From Rhodothermales bacterium (lineage in GTDB: Bacteria > Bacteroidota > Rhodothermia > Rhodothermales > UBA10348): a stretch of DNA of 64,000 nucleotides. Under the pieces are notes generated by a model. It ran no database searches, was not told the origin of the DNA, and was given only the letters and a program-made list of their open reading frames with translations. This document shows, in pieces, positions 42,240 to 50,052 of this stretch. Location: contig JANJTM010000020.1 in assembly GCA_024711125.1 (NCBI GenBank), positions 35,011-99,010 on the forward strand, written 5' to 3'. The translations under genes were made by a program, and so were the position numbers. How positions within the stretch are numbered: position 1 is the stretch's first letter; the number at the start of each line of letters is the position of its first letter.

Positions 42240-44033
42240 CTAGAGCGTCTGGAGTTCGACCATCTCCCGGAAACGGGACATCGACCGGCCTGTCAGTTCG
42301 GCGTACGAACCGCTCTCGAGTACGCGGCCCGAGTCCATCACATAGATCAGATCGGCATTCTTGATGGTCGCGAGTCGGTGCGCGATGATGACCACCGTCA
42401 TCGAGCCCTTGACCGAATCGATGCTCTCCTGGATATGGCGCTCCGATTCCGAATCCAGTGCGCTGGTCGCTTCGTCGAGAATGAGCAGGTTGGGCTCCTT
42501 GAAGAGTTCCCGCGCGATGAACAGGCGCTGTCGCTGCCCGCCCGAGAGCCGGACGCCGCGGTCGCCCACGACAGTGTCGTACCCCTCAGGCAGATCCTCG
42601 ACGAAATGGGCGATGTGCGCCTTTCGCGCCGCGGCGCGCACCCGCTCGAACAGGTCAGGATCGCGATCCGAATCAACCTCCCTCATCGCGATGTTGGCGG
42701 CGACGGTGTCATCGAAAACGACCGTCTCCTGTGAGACGAAGCCGATCTGCGAACGCCAGGATCGCAGTTCGATCTCCGTACCCGGCACACCGTCGACGGA
42801 CAGCTCGCCGGACGTAGGGCGTAACATCAGGGTGAGCAGGTCAAGGAGCGTGGACTTTCCCGCTCCGGACTCGCCTACGAACGCGACCGTATGCCGGACG
42901 GGGATCTCCAGGGAAACGCCGCGCAGCACGTCACCCGCATCGGGACTGTAGCAGAAGGAAACGTTCCGGAGGGTGATGGCCCGTGACAGCGGACCGATTT
43001 TGCGCGTGCCGTTCGGCTCCCTGTGCTTCTCGAGGTTCGCGATCTCGTCCTCCACCATCTCGACCGATCCGATCGAGTTCATGGTGGTCTGCCACCGTCC
43101 CTGGACCCCGATCATCGCCTGGAGACCCCGGTGGAAGAGCAGGATCGCGACGAGTATGGGCGCGATGGGCTGCCCGAGCAGTTCGACCTGGATGATGATG
43201 ATGCCGATGATGAAAAAGACCGAGAGCGGCTCCGAGACGGACGTCGTGATGGCCCCCCAGAGCGACATGCGACGGCGGTATTGGGTTATCCGCTCGATCG
43301 AATCGAGAACTCCGCCCTTCAGGCGCCCCAACTGATTGGTTGCCGTCAGGTACTTGAATCCCTGGAGTACCTGCAGCAGTTGCTTGTGCAGCGTACCCGA
43401 TTCCGCGGCCGACAGCCTCGAGATGTCGCGAACGCGGGAATTCAACCCCCGGAACACCAGCAGGACCAGTCCTCCGACCAACAGGGCCATCAGGCCGAAC
43501 TGCCAGGCCAGCCAGATCGCGACCCCGAGATAGCTCACCGCCTGGATAACCCCGGTAAGGAAGCCGCGGAACGCCGTAAAGGATGCAAAGAAGTTGGCGA
43601 CCTGCCCGTTGATGACGTTGATGAAATAGCCGGTGTTTCGCGTCGTGTAATAGGAGTACTGCATTCGCCCGTAGGCCTCGAAGATCCGGGTCTTCAGGCG
43701 GTGGATCATCTGGGCCTGCAGATGGCCGGCGAACGCCGCTTCCCCGAATTGGACCAACCCCTTGACCGAAAACGCGATGCCGATGAGCAGGAGAATTCCG
43801 TTCAGCGAATTGGAGATCCCCAGGGTGTCCGTTAGCCAGCGGAGGGCCGCGGGCGTCCCTTCGTCCACGCCTCCGTGGAGATCCATGGTTCCCAACAGCG
43901 GCAATAGCAGCGAGATGCCGATGCCCTCGGTGACCGCTCCGATTGCGGCGAGGATGAAGATGACATACATCCGTCGACCGATCCGTCGGCGGAAGACCTT
44001 CAGGTATTCAAGTGCCCCGGGAAATGGGGTCAT
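42240..44033 (-). CDS. ABC exporter, PglK/MsbA-like lipid-linked oligosaccharide flippase
   Basis: This 597-residue half-transporter has six membrane helices in residues 1-330, starting YVIFILAAIGAVTEGIGISLLLPLLG, which resembles the PglK opening. The nucleotide-binding domain has Walker A GESGAGKST near 389, the Q-loop in FVSQETVVF, signature LSGGQRQRLFIARE near 497 and Walker B LLILDEATSALD near 518, with H-loop in IIIAHRLAT. PglK flips diNAcBac-linked glycan, fitting the PglC/D/E/F-like genes. Lipid-A or other lipid export is the alternative. The ATG at 44033 begins MTPFPGALEYLKVFRRR; the upstream extension of the frame is dropped. Confidence 0.85.
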   Translation of the reverse strand: MTPFPGALEYLKVFRRRIGRRMYVIFILAAIGAVTEGIGISLLLPLLGTMDLHGGVDEGTPAALRWLTDTLGISNSLNGILLLIGIAFSVKGLVQFGEAAFAGHLQAQMIHRLKTRIFEAYGRMQYSYYTTRNTGYFINVINGQVANFFASFTAFRGFLTGVIQAVSYLGVAIWLAWQFGLMALLVGGLVLLVFRGLNSRVRDISRLSAAESGTLHKQLLQVLQGFKYLTATNQLGRLKGGVLDSIERITQYRRRMSLWGAITTSVSEPLSVFFIIGIIIIQVELLGQPIAPILVAILLFHRGLQAMIGVQGRWQTTMNSIGSVEMVEDEIANLEKHREPNGTRKIGPLSRAITLRNVSFCYSPDAGDVLRGVSLEIPVRHTVAFVGESGAGKSTLLDLLTLMLRPTSGELSVDGVPGTEIELRSWRSQIGFVSQETVVFDDTVAANIAMREVDSDRDPDLFERVRAAARKAHIAHFVEDLPEGYDTVVGDRGVRLSGGQRQRLFIARELFKEPNLLILDEATSALDSESERHIQESIDSVKGSMTVVIIAHRLATIKNADLIYVMDSGRVLESGSYAELTGRSMSRFREMVELQTL

Positions 44034-44293
44034 GAACGGTATCGTACGATGGATCGGGCGCTTTGGCAGGGTGCGTCGGCGCGCTACGTGACTCCGGTGC
44101 AAAGCTCCGCCTCCTCGGTCCCAGGCGATCACATGTCCGTGTCCACCCCCGAGGCTTCGGAACGGACCGCGAAAGAGGGTACGCGGCCCCACCTACAGAC
44201 TTGTGAAGATACCGGCGGAACCGCCCGGCTTCAACCCGCTACCCGACGTGCTCAGCCCGATTCTCGGGCAAAGTGGTGCCGTACCCGCGCCGG
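44034..44293. other. 260-base gap between ABC transporter and epimerase genes with a small hairpin
   Basis: No gene is recognisable here. GCCCGA (44255-44260) and TCGGGC (44264-44269) form a perfect six-pair stem with a three-base loop, 25 bases after the epimerase stop in the minus-strand direction. There is no T-run behind it, so it could be a weak or Rho-assisted termination site, or an mRNA processing or pausing site in the long transcript. Confidence 0.35.
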
Positions 44294-45346
44294 TCAGACA
44301 CGGTAATAGGCTCGATACCACTCGACGAACCGCCCGATGCCGACGGCAACCGATGTCGATGGGCGAAAACCCACATCCCTCAGGAGATCCGAGACGTCGG
44401 CATAGGTCTCCGGAACGTCCCCCGCCTGCATGGGCAGGAAGTTCTTCTCGGCCCGTCGCCCGATCGCCGATTCGATGGCCGCGATGAAATCCAGGAGTTC
44501 GACCGGCTCGTTGTTCCCGATGTTGTAGACCCGGTACGGAGCCACTCCACTGGTGCCGGGAACCGGCGCGGCAGAGGACCACGCCGGGTCCCTCCCCGGT
44601 ACGTTGCAGGCCACCCGAAGCAGACCCTCGACGATATCGTCGATGTAGGTGAAATCGCGCCGCATCCGCCCGTAATTGTACACGTCGATCGCGCGCCCCT
44701 CGAGTATGGCCCGCGTAAAGAGGAACAAGGCCATGTCCGGCCTTCCCCACGGCCCGTACACGGTAAAGAACCGAAGCCCGGTGGTCGGAAGGTCGAACAG
44801 GTGGCTGTACGTATGCGCCATCAGCTCGTTGGCCTTCTTCGTCGCCGCGTATAAGGAAACAGGGTGATCCACGTTCTGGTCGGTGGAGAACGGCATCACT
44901 CCGTTCGCGCCGTATACCGAGGACGATGACGCGTACACCAAGTGGCCGACACCGGAACGTCGGCACCCTTCCAGCACGTTCGCGAAACCGACCAGGTTCG
45001 CGTCCACGTACGCGGAGGGCTGCTCTATCGAATAGCGCACGCCGGCCTGCGCCGCGAGATTCACGACCACGTCAAAACGCCCGGCGGCAAAGGCCGACTC
45101 CATGGCCGAGCGGTCCTCGAGGCCGACCCTGAGCAGTTCGAATCCCGGTCTGCCCTTCAGCCGGGCCAGGCGGGCTTCCTTGAGCGCAGGATCGTAGTAG
45201 GCGTTCACGTTGTCGAGACCCACCACGGACTGCCCTGCGTCAAGAAGGCGTTCGCACGTGTGGTACCCGATGAATCCGGCGGCTCCGGTGACCAGCCAGC
45301 GCTTGGGCCCGGCGCTTGTCAGGCGTTCCTCTGCCGATTGCTGCAT
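44294..45346 (-). CDS. NAD-dependent nucleotide-sugar epimerase (UDP-glucuronate 4-epimerase-like)
   Basis: This 350-residue extended short-chain dehydrogenase has the cofactor loop GAAGFIGYH at 21-29, GLDNVNAYYDPALKEARL as in UDP-GlcA 4-epimerases (the N-x-Y-Y-D-P-x-L-K sequence is a hallmark), YASSSSVYG for the catalytic serine, and YAATKKANE with catalytic Tyr and Lys near 164-168. RRDFTYIDDIVEGL follows. The reaction would convert UDP-glucuronic acid to UDP-galacturonic acid, giving acidic residues for the polymer. No UDP-glucose dehydrogenase is present, so that precursor must come from elsewhere. It follows the autokinase gene by 63 bases. Confidence 0.88.
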   Translation of the reverse strand: MQQSAEERLTSAGPKRWLVTGAAGFIGYHTCERLLDAGQSVVGLDNVNAYYDPALKEARLARLKGRPGFELLRVGLEDRSAMESAFAAGRFDVVVNLAAQAGVRYSIEQPSAYVDANLVGFANVLEGCRRSGVGHLVYASSSSVYGANGVMPFSTDQNVDHPVSLYAATKKANELMAHTYSHLFDLPTTGLRFFTVYGPWGRPDMALFLFTRAILEGRAIDVYNYGRMRRDFTYIDDIVEGLLRVACNVPGRDPAWSSAAPVPGTSGVAPYRVYNIGNNEPVELLDFIAAIESAIGRRAEKNFLPMQAGDVPETYADVSDLLRDVGFRPSTSVAVGIGRFVEWYRAYYRV

Positions 45347-45383
45347 CAGCCCAGTCCGGACGAGCGCTGAATATTTATGCGGG

Positions 45384-45412
45384 GGATCAGGACAGGATCA
45401 GGATCAGGATCA
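45384..45412. repeat. hexanucleotide repeat (GGATCA on plus strand) at the end of the autokinase gene
   Basis: GGATCA occurs at 45384-45389, 45395-45400, 45401-45406 and 45407-45412, the last three in direct tandem. On the coding (minus) strand the unit is TGATCC, beginning with the stop codon of the autokinase at 45410-45412. Each copy therefore brings another TGA in the same frame. Slippage by whole units would not change the protein. Confidence 0.8.
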
Positions 45413-47740
45413 GGCCTCGTCCTTGCCGTAGCCCTTTCCATACCCGTAGCCGTAGCCATAGCCATAGCCGTAGCCATAGCCGTAACCGCGGCCGTCCGGC
45501 CGTTCCGGGATGTACCGGTTGAGCACAATTCCACCGAGGTCCACGTCCACCATGAACTGCAGGGTCTGAACGGTCTGCTCCAGGTTGCGCCAGTGCGTCT
45601 TGCCGGCGCTCACGCTGAGGATGGTCAGGTCGGCCATCCGGCTCAGTACGAGCGTATCGGCAACGGCGAGGACCGGGGGCGAGTCGATGATGACCACATC
45701 GGCCAACTCCCTCGCTTCATCCAGTCGGCGCCGCATGGCTTCCGATTCGAGAACCTCCGACGGATTCGGAACCTGCATGCCGGCCGGAATGACGAAAAGA
45801 TTCTCGACATGCTGCGCGTAGCGCGACAGGTCGATCGGCTGCGTGCCGAAGAGGAGGTCCGTCAGACCGTTCTCCTTCGACAGTCCGAACATCTTGTGCA
45901 CCGTGGGCTTGCGCAGGTCGCCGTCGATCAGGATCACTCGCCGACCGGTCTGCGCAACGGCCACCGCCAGGTTCGACGAGATGAGCGATTTGCCGTCCCC
46001 GGGCTCCGGGCTGCTCACCACGATCGCCTTGAGATTGGCATCGGGCCGTGAGTACTGGATGGAGGTCCTCACGTATCGGAACTGCTCGGCCGCCGACGCG
46101 AGAGGGTTCAGCAGCGTGATGAGCGTGGATCGGTACGTCTGGCCGTCGATCGACTGATGGTCCTGGCCGCCGAAATCCTCCTGGATCTCCCCGGTGAGAT
46201 CGGGAAGCACACCGAGAAGCGTGAAGCCGCGATCCTTGATCTCGTCGGGGTTCGTGATGGTCGTCCGCAGTCCGGTGCGGACGAAGACGAAGCCGATGCC
46301 GCTGACGAGGCCCACGAGCAACGCCGCAAGCAGGCTCTGGCTGGTGCCCGGATCGATGGGGCTCTTGGGAATGACGGCCGAATCGATGATCTCCACGTAA
46401 CCCAGCTCAGACTCCTCGGCCATGCGGGCCTGCTGGAGGTTCTCGAACAGGCTGGAAGCCATCTGTTCGCGGCTCAGCTTTTCTCGGCTGAACCGGTCGA
46501 GATTGATCGCCCGGCCGGGGATCTGCTGCAGGCGCGCCCTGACGTCCGAGCGACTCTCTTCGAGGGCGTCGAGCCGCGAACGGGCGACGAGCACCGAGAT
46601 CCGCTTTTCGACGAGCTGGTTCTGGAGGTTCGTGATGATCTGGAGTCCGGCGTTCCCTTCCACCCCGGACGCACCGGAGTCGAACATTCTCTGCGTGTAC
46701 GCGGTGGTCCGTGCCCGGAGCTGGGTCTGGAAGTCCCGCAACTGGCGCATCCAGGTGGAGAGCTCCTCATCACGTTCTTCGTTACCCCGCAGCGCCGGGT
46801 TCTTGCTGTACTTCAGCTCCATGTTGAACTGGAGCTGCGTGATCTGCTGCTTGAGGATTTCGATGACCGCGTCGTCATTCGACTCGAGCTGTTCGGCCAT
46901 CTTGGGCGCGATCTTCTGGATCTCGGCCTCGAGTTCGAGCACTTCGGTCATCGCTGCCCGGATCTCGAACTCCGTCCGGTAGATCTCCGTACCGAGTCCG
47001 GTGAGCTGTTCCGTCAGCTGTTGCGCTTCGAACTGGGGATCCACGATGCCTGCGTCCGACGTGAACGCCAGAATCGACGTTTCGGCGTCGGTCACCAGGC
47101 TGTCGTATCGTTGCGCCTGGCTTTCGAGGAACTGCCGGGTGGCGGTTACCGTCTGGCGGCTGCGCGAGAGGGTGTATTCGCGATAGACTTCGGCAAAGAC
47201 GTCTGAAAGCAGGGCTGCTTCGGTCGGATCGGACGAGGTTGCCGTGACCGTGATCATGTCTACGTCCGGCGATGCCTGCCGGACCGAGATCGCTCGGCGC
47301 AGGCGTTCAGCCACGCTTTCTCGGTAGCTTTCGCCCGATGCGCTTCCGCCCAGGATCGGAAGGCGATCAGCGGTGCCCGGAACGCTGTTGAGCGCGATGA
47401 GCGCGTCTGCGGCACGAAGCGCCATCGAGCGCGAATTCAGGATGGCGATCTCGTTGGTGAGTCCACGGTTCACCCCGCTGAACTGCGTCAGACCCGGCAT
47501 GGCCACCTGTGCCGCGCTGTTCTGCGTCATCAGCAGGGTCGAAGACCGGTACTGCGGAACCGCTTCCAGAACCCCCTTGGTGGAATAGGCCAGCGCAACG
47601 AGCGTAATGACGGCGACCGTCCACTTCGACTTCCGAAGCGCCGTGACGTACTTACGGATATCCAGGCCTCCGCCCGGACCTTCGGCGTCCAATCCAAAGC
47701 CCTCGGGCAGCACTTCGTCGGATCTCGTGCGGTTCTTCAT
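45410..47740 (-). CDS. wzc: Wzc-like polysaccharide co-polymerase and tyrosine autokinase with Tyr-Gly tail
   Basis: This 776-residue inner-membrane protein combines an N-terminal Wzz domain (first membrane helix about residues 38-56), a long periplasmic coiled-coil region rich in Gln, Glu and Arg, a second helix near 460-480 (LLAALLVGLVSGIGFVFV) and a cytosolic BY-kinase. The kinase has Walker A SSPEPGDGKSL, Walker A' ILIDGDLRKPTVHKMFG and Walker B DVVIIDSPP. The end is a nine-tyrosine Tyr-Gly array with lysines (DNA 45425-45487), the site expected for autophosphorylation. Wzc controls chain length and export through cycles of phosphorylation. No partner phosphatase of the Wzb type was found in the window. 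Confidence 0.93.
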   Translation of the reverse strand: MKNRTRSDEVLPEGFGLDAEGPGGGLDIRKYVTALRKSKWTVAVITLVALAYSTKGVLEAVPQYRSSTLLMTQNSAAQVAMPGLTQFSGVNRGLTNEIAILNSRSMALRAADALIALNSVPGTADRLPILGGSASGESYRESVAERLRRAISVRQASPDVDMITVTATSSDPTEAALLSDVFAEVYREYTLSRSRQTVTATRQFLESQAQRYDSLVTDAETSILAFTSDAGIVDPQFEAQQLTEQLTGLGTEIYRTEFEIRAAMTEVLELEAEIQKIAPKMAEQLESNDDAVIEILKQQITQLQFNMELKYSKNPALRGNEERDEELSTWMRQLRDFQTQLRARTTAYTQRMFDSGASGVEGNAGLQIITNLQNQLVEKRISVLVARSRLDALEESRSDVRARLQQIPGRAINLDRFSREKLSREQMASSLFENLQQARMAEESELGYVEIIDSAVIPKSPIDPGTSQSLLAALLVGLVSGIGFVFVRTGLRTTITNPDEIKDRGFTLLGVLPDLTGEIQEDFGGQDHQSIDGQTYRSTLITLLNPLASAAEQFRYVRTSIQYSRPDANLKAIVVSSPEPGDGKSLISSNLAVAVAQTGRRVILIDGDLRKPTVHKMFGLSKENGLTDLLFGTQPIDLSRYAQHVENLFVIPAGMQVPNPSEVLESEAMRRRLDEARELADVVIIDSPPVLAVADTLVLSRMADLTILSVSAGKTHWRNLEQTVQTLQFMVDVDLGGIVLNRYIPERPDGRGYGYGYGYGYGYGYGYGKGYGKDEA
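45425..45487 (-). repeat. hexanucleotide coding repeat specifying the Tyr-Gly tail
   Basis: Tyrosine codons (TAC or TAT) alternate with glycine codons across 45440-45487, eight in a row, and a ninth follows after a Lys-Gly interruption at 45428-45430. The mixed TAC/TAT use shows that the array is not perfectly homogeneous at DNA level, though the GGCTAY unit is six bases. Gain or loss of a unit would alter the number of phosphorylatable tyrosines without a frameshift. Confidence 0.85.
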
Positions 47741-47798
47741 GCGTGCGGGAATTGAGTCGCCGTGCGCGAATCGGGTGACTTGGCGGTCGGAAATCCGG

Positions 47799-48353
47799 TC
47801 AGAGACTGCGGATCCGATCGACCAGGAGAATCGTGGTCAGGACCGTCGTGACCGGGAGCAGGAAGTAATTGGTCCAGGACCGCCAGGTGAGCCGGACCTT
47901 CTGCCTCGTCTCCACGATCAGGAAATCCTTGTCCTGCAATACGAACGTAGGGTCGGGGATCACGGACAGGTCCTTGAGTGTGACATCGAAGACGGTCTGC
48001 GTCGTCCGATCGTCCACCCACCGCTCGACGCGGTACCGAATGAGCGTTCGCGTGTCCACGCCGTTCCCGCGGAACCCCCCCTGCGCTGCCTGCGCCTCGC
48101 CGAGTGGCGGTCCGCCCGCCCATGTCAGCAGGTCGATGAACTTGGTACCGACCGGAACATCCCAGAAGCCGGACTGGAACGCTCCCCACACCCGAATCCG
48201 CATGACGGCATCTTCTGCCCGGTACGCGCGGATCACCCCGGGAGTAGTGTCCGTGTTCAGGTCGATCTGGGCAGACGCCGACCCGACAGACGCGAGGGCG
48301 AGAAACGTCAATACCGCGAGGATACGCGATGCAGTTCGAAGGGCAGCGATCAC
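47799..48353 (-). CDS. SLBB-domain polysaccharide export protein with C-terminal membrane anchor, copy 1
   Basis: This 184-residue protein has a signal peptide ending at ASA-Q near residue 28. The SLBB-like region starts MRIRVWGAFQSGFWDVPVGTKFIDLLTWAGGPPLGEA, the pattern of soluble-ligand-binding beta-grasp domains in Wza/BexD proteins. LQDKDFLIVETRQK then leads to a C-terminal hydrophobic segment (WTNYFLLPVTTVLTTILLVDRIRSL). It lacks the poly-export domain and outer-membrane helix of full Wza, so it is likely a periplasmic accessory anchored in the inner membrane. The start is GTG at 48351-48353, close behind a predicted promoter. It is the first gene of the minus-strand locus. A paralogue is at 54862. 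Confidence 0.8.
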   Translation of the reverse strand: MIAALRTASRILAVLTFLALASVGSASAQIDLNTDTTPGVIRAYRAEDAVMRIRVWGAFQSGFWDVPVGTKFIDLLTWAGGPPLGEAQAAQGGFRGNGVDTRTLIRYRVERWVDDRTTQTVFDVTLKDLSVIPDPTFVLQDKDFLIVETRQKVRLTWRSWTNYFLLPVTTVLTTILLVDRIRSL

Positions 48354-48370
48354 GGGACCGTAAGGAGGGT

Positions 48371-48395
48371 AGCGTATAGTCTGAGAATATACGCT
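48371..48395. promoter_or_regulatory. 8-base inverted repeat, possible operator of the polysaccharide operon
   Basis: AGCGTATA (48371-48378) and TATACGCT (48388-48395) are perfect reverse complements separated by nine bases, a spacing that fits a dimeric regulator. The left arm overlaps the predicted -10 of the SLBB-wzc operon promoter and the right arm touches its -35. A repressor bound here would block transcription of the locus. The dyad is certain; its role is inferred from position. Confidence 0.6.
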
Positions 48396-48400
48396 GCAAA
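48373..48400 (-). promoter_or_regulatory. predicted promoter of the polysaccharide operon
   Basis: On the minus strand a -35-like TTTGCA (48400-48395) lies 16 bases before a -10-like TATACG (48378-48373), about 20 bases ahead of the GTG start of the SLBB gene. Each hexamer matches the sigma-70 consensus in four positions. The region is AT-rich compared with its surroundings. An alternative -10 is TATATT within the spacer. Confidence 0.4.
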
Positions 48401-48455
48401 CGATCCGTACGCCCTCACTATTGCCCTGCCGCCGGGAAGCGACGTCTGACGAACG

Positions 48456-49157
48456 TCACCGCCCCGTATGCAACCGTGCCCCCAGCCCCTCCGACAACCC
48501 CGCCGCCCGTATCGCCCCCGCCGCCCCCGCCGTGCTGTACGCCACCCGGCTCATCTCGTAGGCGAACGTCTCCGTCTCGAAATACCCCACGCAGGCCCTG
48601 GGATCCCCGTCCCGCGGCTGCCCGACCGACCCCACGTTCACGAGGTATCGGCGCCCGGGACGGATCGAGAAGACCCCGAGCTGGTCGGCCATCACGCCCG
48701 GGATGTGCGTGTGCCCGAAGAAACACAGGTCGGTCGCGAAATGATCGAACTGCCGGGCGGCGTCCCGGGCGGCCTCGAGCCGCATCCAGCTCCTGGGCTC
48801 TTCGGGTGCGGCGTGCACGAGCGTCACGCCGAAGATTTCCAGGCGGTCCGGCAGGCCTGCGAGCCAGTGCTTGCGCTCGTCGTTCAGGATGTGGCGATGG
48901 AGACGCGCCGCCTCCCGGCCCTCGGGCGGAAGCATGCGCAGGCCCGTCCCGTTCGCCACGGCGAGGTCGTGGTTGCCCAGCACCACGGCGGCACACCGCT
49001 CGCGCACCAGGTCCACGCAGGCTTCCGGGTCTCCCCCGTACCCGACCACGTCGCCGCAGCAGACGATGGCGTCGGCGCCCTTCCGATCGATATCCGCGAG
49101 AACCGCCTCGAACGCCTGCAGGTTGGCGTGGATGTCAGAAACTATGGCGAGGCGCAC
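48456..49157 (-). CDS. YfcE-type metallophosphoesterase
   Basis: This 233-residue calcineurin-like phosphoesterase has metal ligands in LAIVSDIHANLQAF, IVCCGDVVGYGG, VVLGNHDLAV, LVHAAPEE and FFGHTHIPG, the complete D-x-H, G-D, G-N-H-D, H and G-H-x-H set of two-metal hydrolases. NVGSVGQPRDGDPRACVGYF is also typical of this family. Substrates range from phosphodiesters to proteins, so the target is unknown. The GTG at 49157 is chosen because the conserved strand begins at once; an ATG at 49193 would add 12 residues. It is not clearly part of the operon, since the promoter region at 48.4 kb lies between. Confidence 0.87.
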   Translation of the reverse strand: MRLAIVSDIHANLQAFEAVLADIDRKGADAIVCCGDVVGYGGDPEACVDLVRERCAAVVLGNHDLAVANGTGLRMLPPEGREAARLHRHILNDERKHWLAGLPDRLEIFGVTLVHAAPEEPRSWMRLEAARDAARQFDHFATDLCFFGHTHIPGVMADQLGVFSIRPGRRYLVNVGSVGQPRDGDPRACVGYFETETFAYEMSRVAYSTAGAAGAIRAAGLSEGLGARLHTGR

Positions 49158-49251
49158 GAACGGACGACACGGGGCTTGAAGCTCCCATACCAACGAAGCA
49201 GCCGACGGTCGGTTCGCCGGAGAACGACGCCCGCGGGACCGTCCGACGGAA

Positions 49252-49800
49252 TCAGCCCGGGAACAGGTACCGGTCCATGTAGAGGAAGAGCAGCGTGCTC
49301 GCCGCCGAGATCCAGATGACGAAGAGCGTCACCAGGGTCAGCAGCTTCCACAGCTCGTTCTTCGGCGTGCGCGCGGCGGGCTTCAGCGTCGCCCCCGCGG
49401 GCAGAGGGTATCCGACCAGTCGCAGTTCTTCGGCCGACGCCAGGGCCGTGAGGGGAAGCGGGGATTCCCCGTCGCCCGACGGCTGCAGCATCCACGGAGG
49501 TAGCGCGGCTCGGGTCGCGACCGGGGCCATCTCGCTCACCGGGAGCCGTCCGTGGCCGTCGCCGGACGGGCGACCCGATCCGTACCCGTCGCCGGAATAG
49601 CCGACGAGGTTCGGCGTGACGAAGGGCAGATCGGCCGCGCGCGGGATGCCGGCGAGGTCTGCCGGCTTTCCGTGCCCGTCGCCGCTCGGGCGCCGCATTT
49701 CCCCGTCCTGCCTACGCGCGGTTCCCGTGTTCGTCCGGTCGATCCCCGATGCGGGGTCCCGCTCTTCCATTCGCTGGTACCGTGAGGACTGGGGGCTCAT
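49252..49800 (-). CDS. tail-anchored protein with SGDG-rich repeats, function unknown
   Basis: This 182-residue protein has a low-complexity N-terminal region and one hydrophobic helix near the C-terminus (LWKLLTLVTLFVIWISAASTLLFLYMDRYLF), giving a tail-anchored topology with the bulk in the cytoplasm. A motif of the form P-S-G-D-G-x appears repeatedly (RRPSGDGHGKP, GYSGDGYGSG, GRPSGDGHGRLP, LQPSGDGESP), often near Pro. I know no family with this design. The ATG at 49800 or at 49770 could be used. It is divergent from cysD and downstream of no clear promoter. Coding is supported by codon bias and the clean helix. Confidence 0.6.
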   Translation of the reverse strand: MSPQSSRYQRMEERDPASGIDRTNTGTARRQDGEMRRPSGDGHGKPADLAGIPRAADLPFVTPNLVGYSGDGYGSGRPSGDGHGRLPVSEMAPVATRAALPPWMLQPSGDGESPLPLTALASAEELRLVGYPLPAGATLKPAARTPKNELWKLLTLVTLFVIWISAASTLLFLYMDRYLFPG

Positions 49801-50052
49801 CGAGGGACAGTGGCAATCGTTGTGGCGAGTCGGACCGGAGCGCCCGTCGGGGGCATTCCGGCAGCGGGCTGCGCTTCAGTATCAGGGTACGGGCAGGTTC
49901 GGGGAATTCGCGGAGGGGACGCCGCAAAAACTTTTTTCGGGGTCGTTCGGCCGGCGATGCCCCGGGGCCGCGGGCCCTGACACCCCGAACCTTCACGAAC
50001 TCCACCCGCACCGACCCACCGAGGAGCCCTGGAATCGGCCTATTTTGCCGCG
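49801..50052. other. divergent intergenic region upstream of cysD
   Basis: The 252 bases separate the tail-anchored protein gene (minus) from cysD (plus). AAAAACTTTTTT at 49926-49937 is the only AT tract and could serve as an UP element for either direction. CTATTTTGCCGCG directly precedes the cysD ATG and looks like a -10 too close for a normal leader. I see no riboswitch or clear CysB-like operator. Confidence 0.35.

Noticed and set aside
44255..44269. Rho-independent terminator after the epimerase
   Set aside because: The stem is perfect but short and there is no T-run, so it is described only as a hairpin within the gap.
45384..45487. CRISPR-like or satellite array
   Set aside because: The units are six bases with no spacers. 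One part codes for the Tyr-Gly tail and the other is a short stop-codon repeat.
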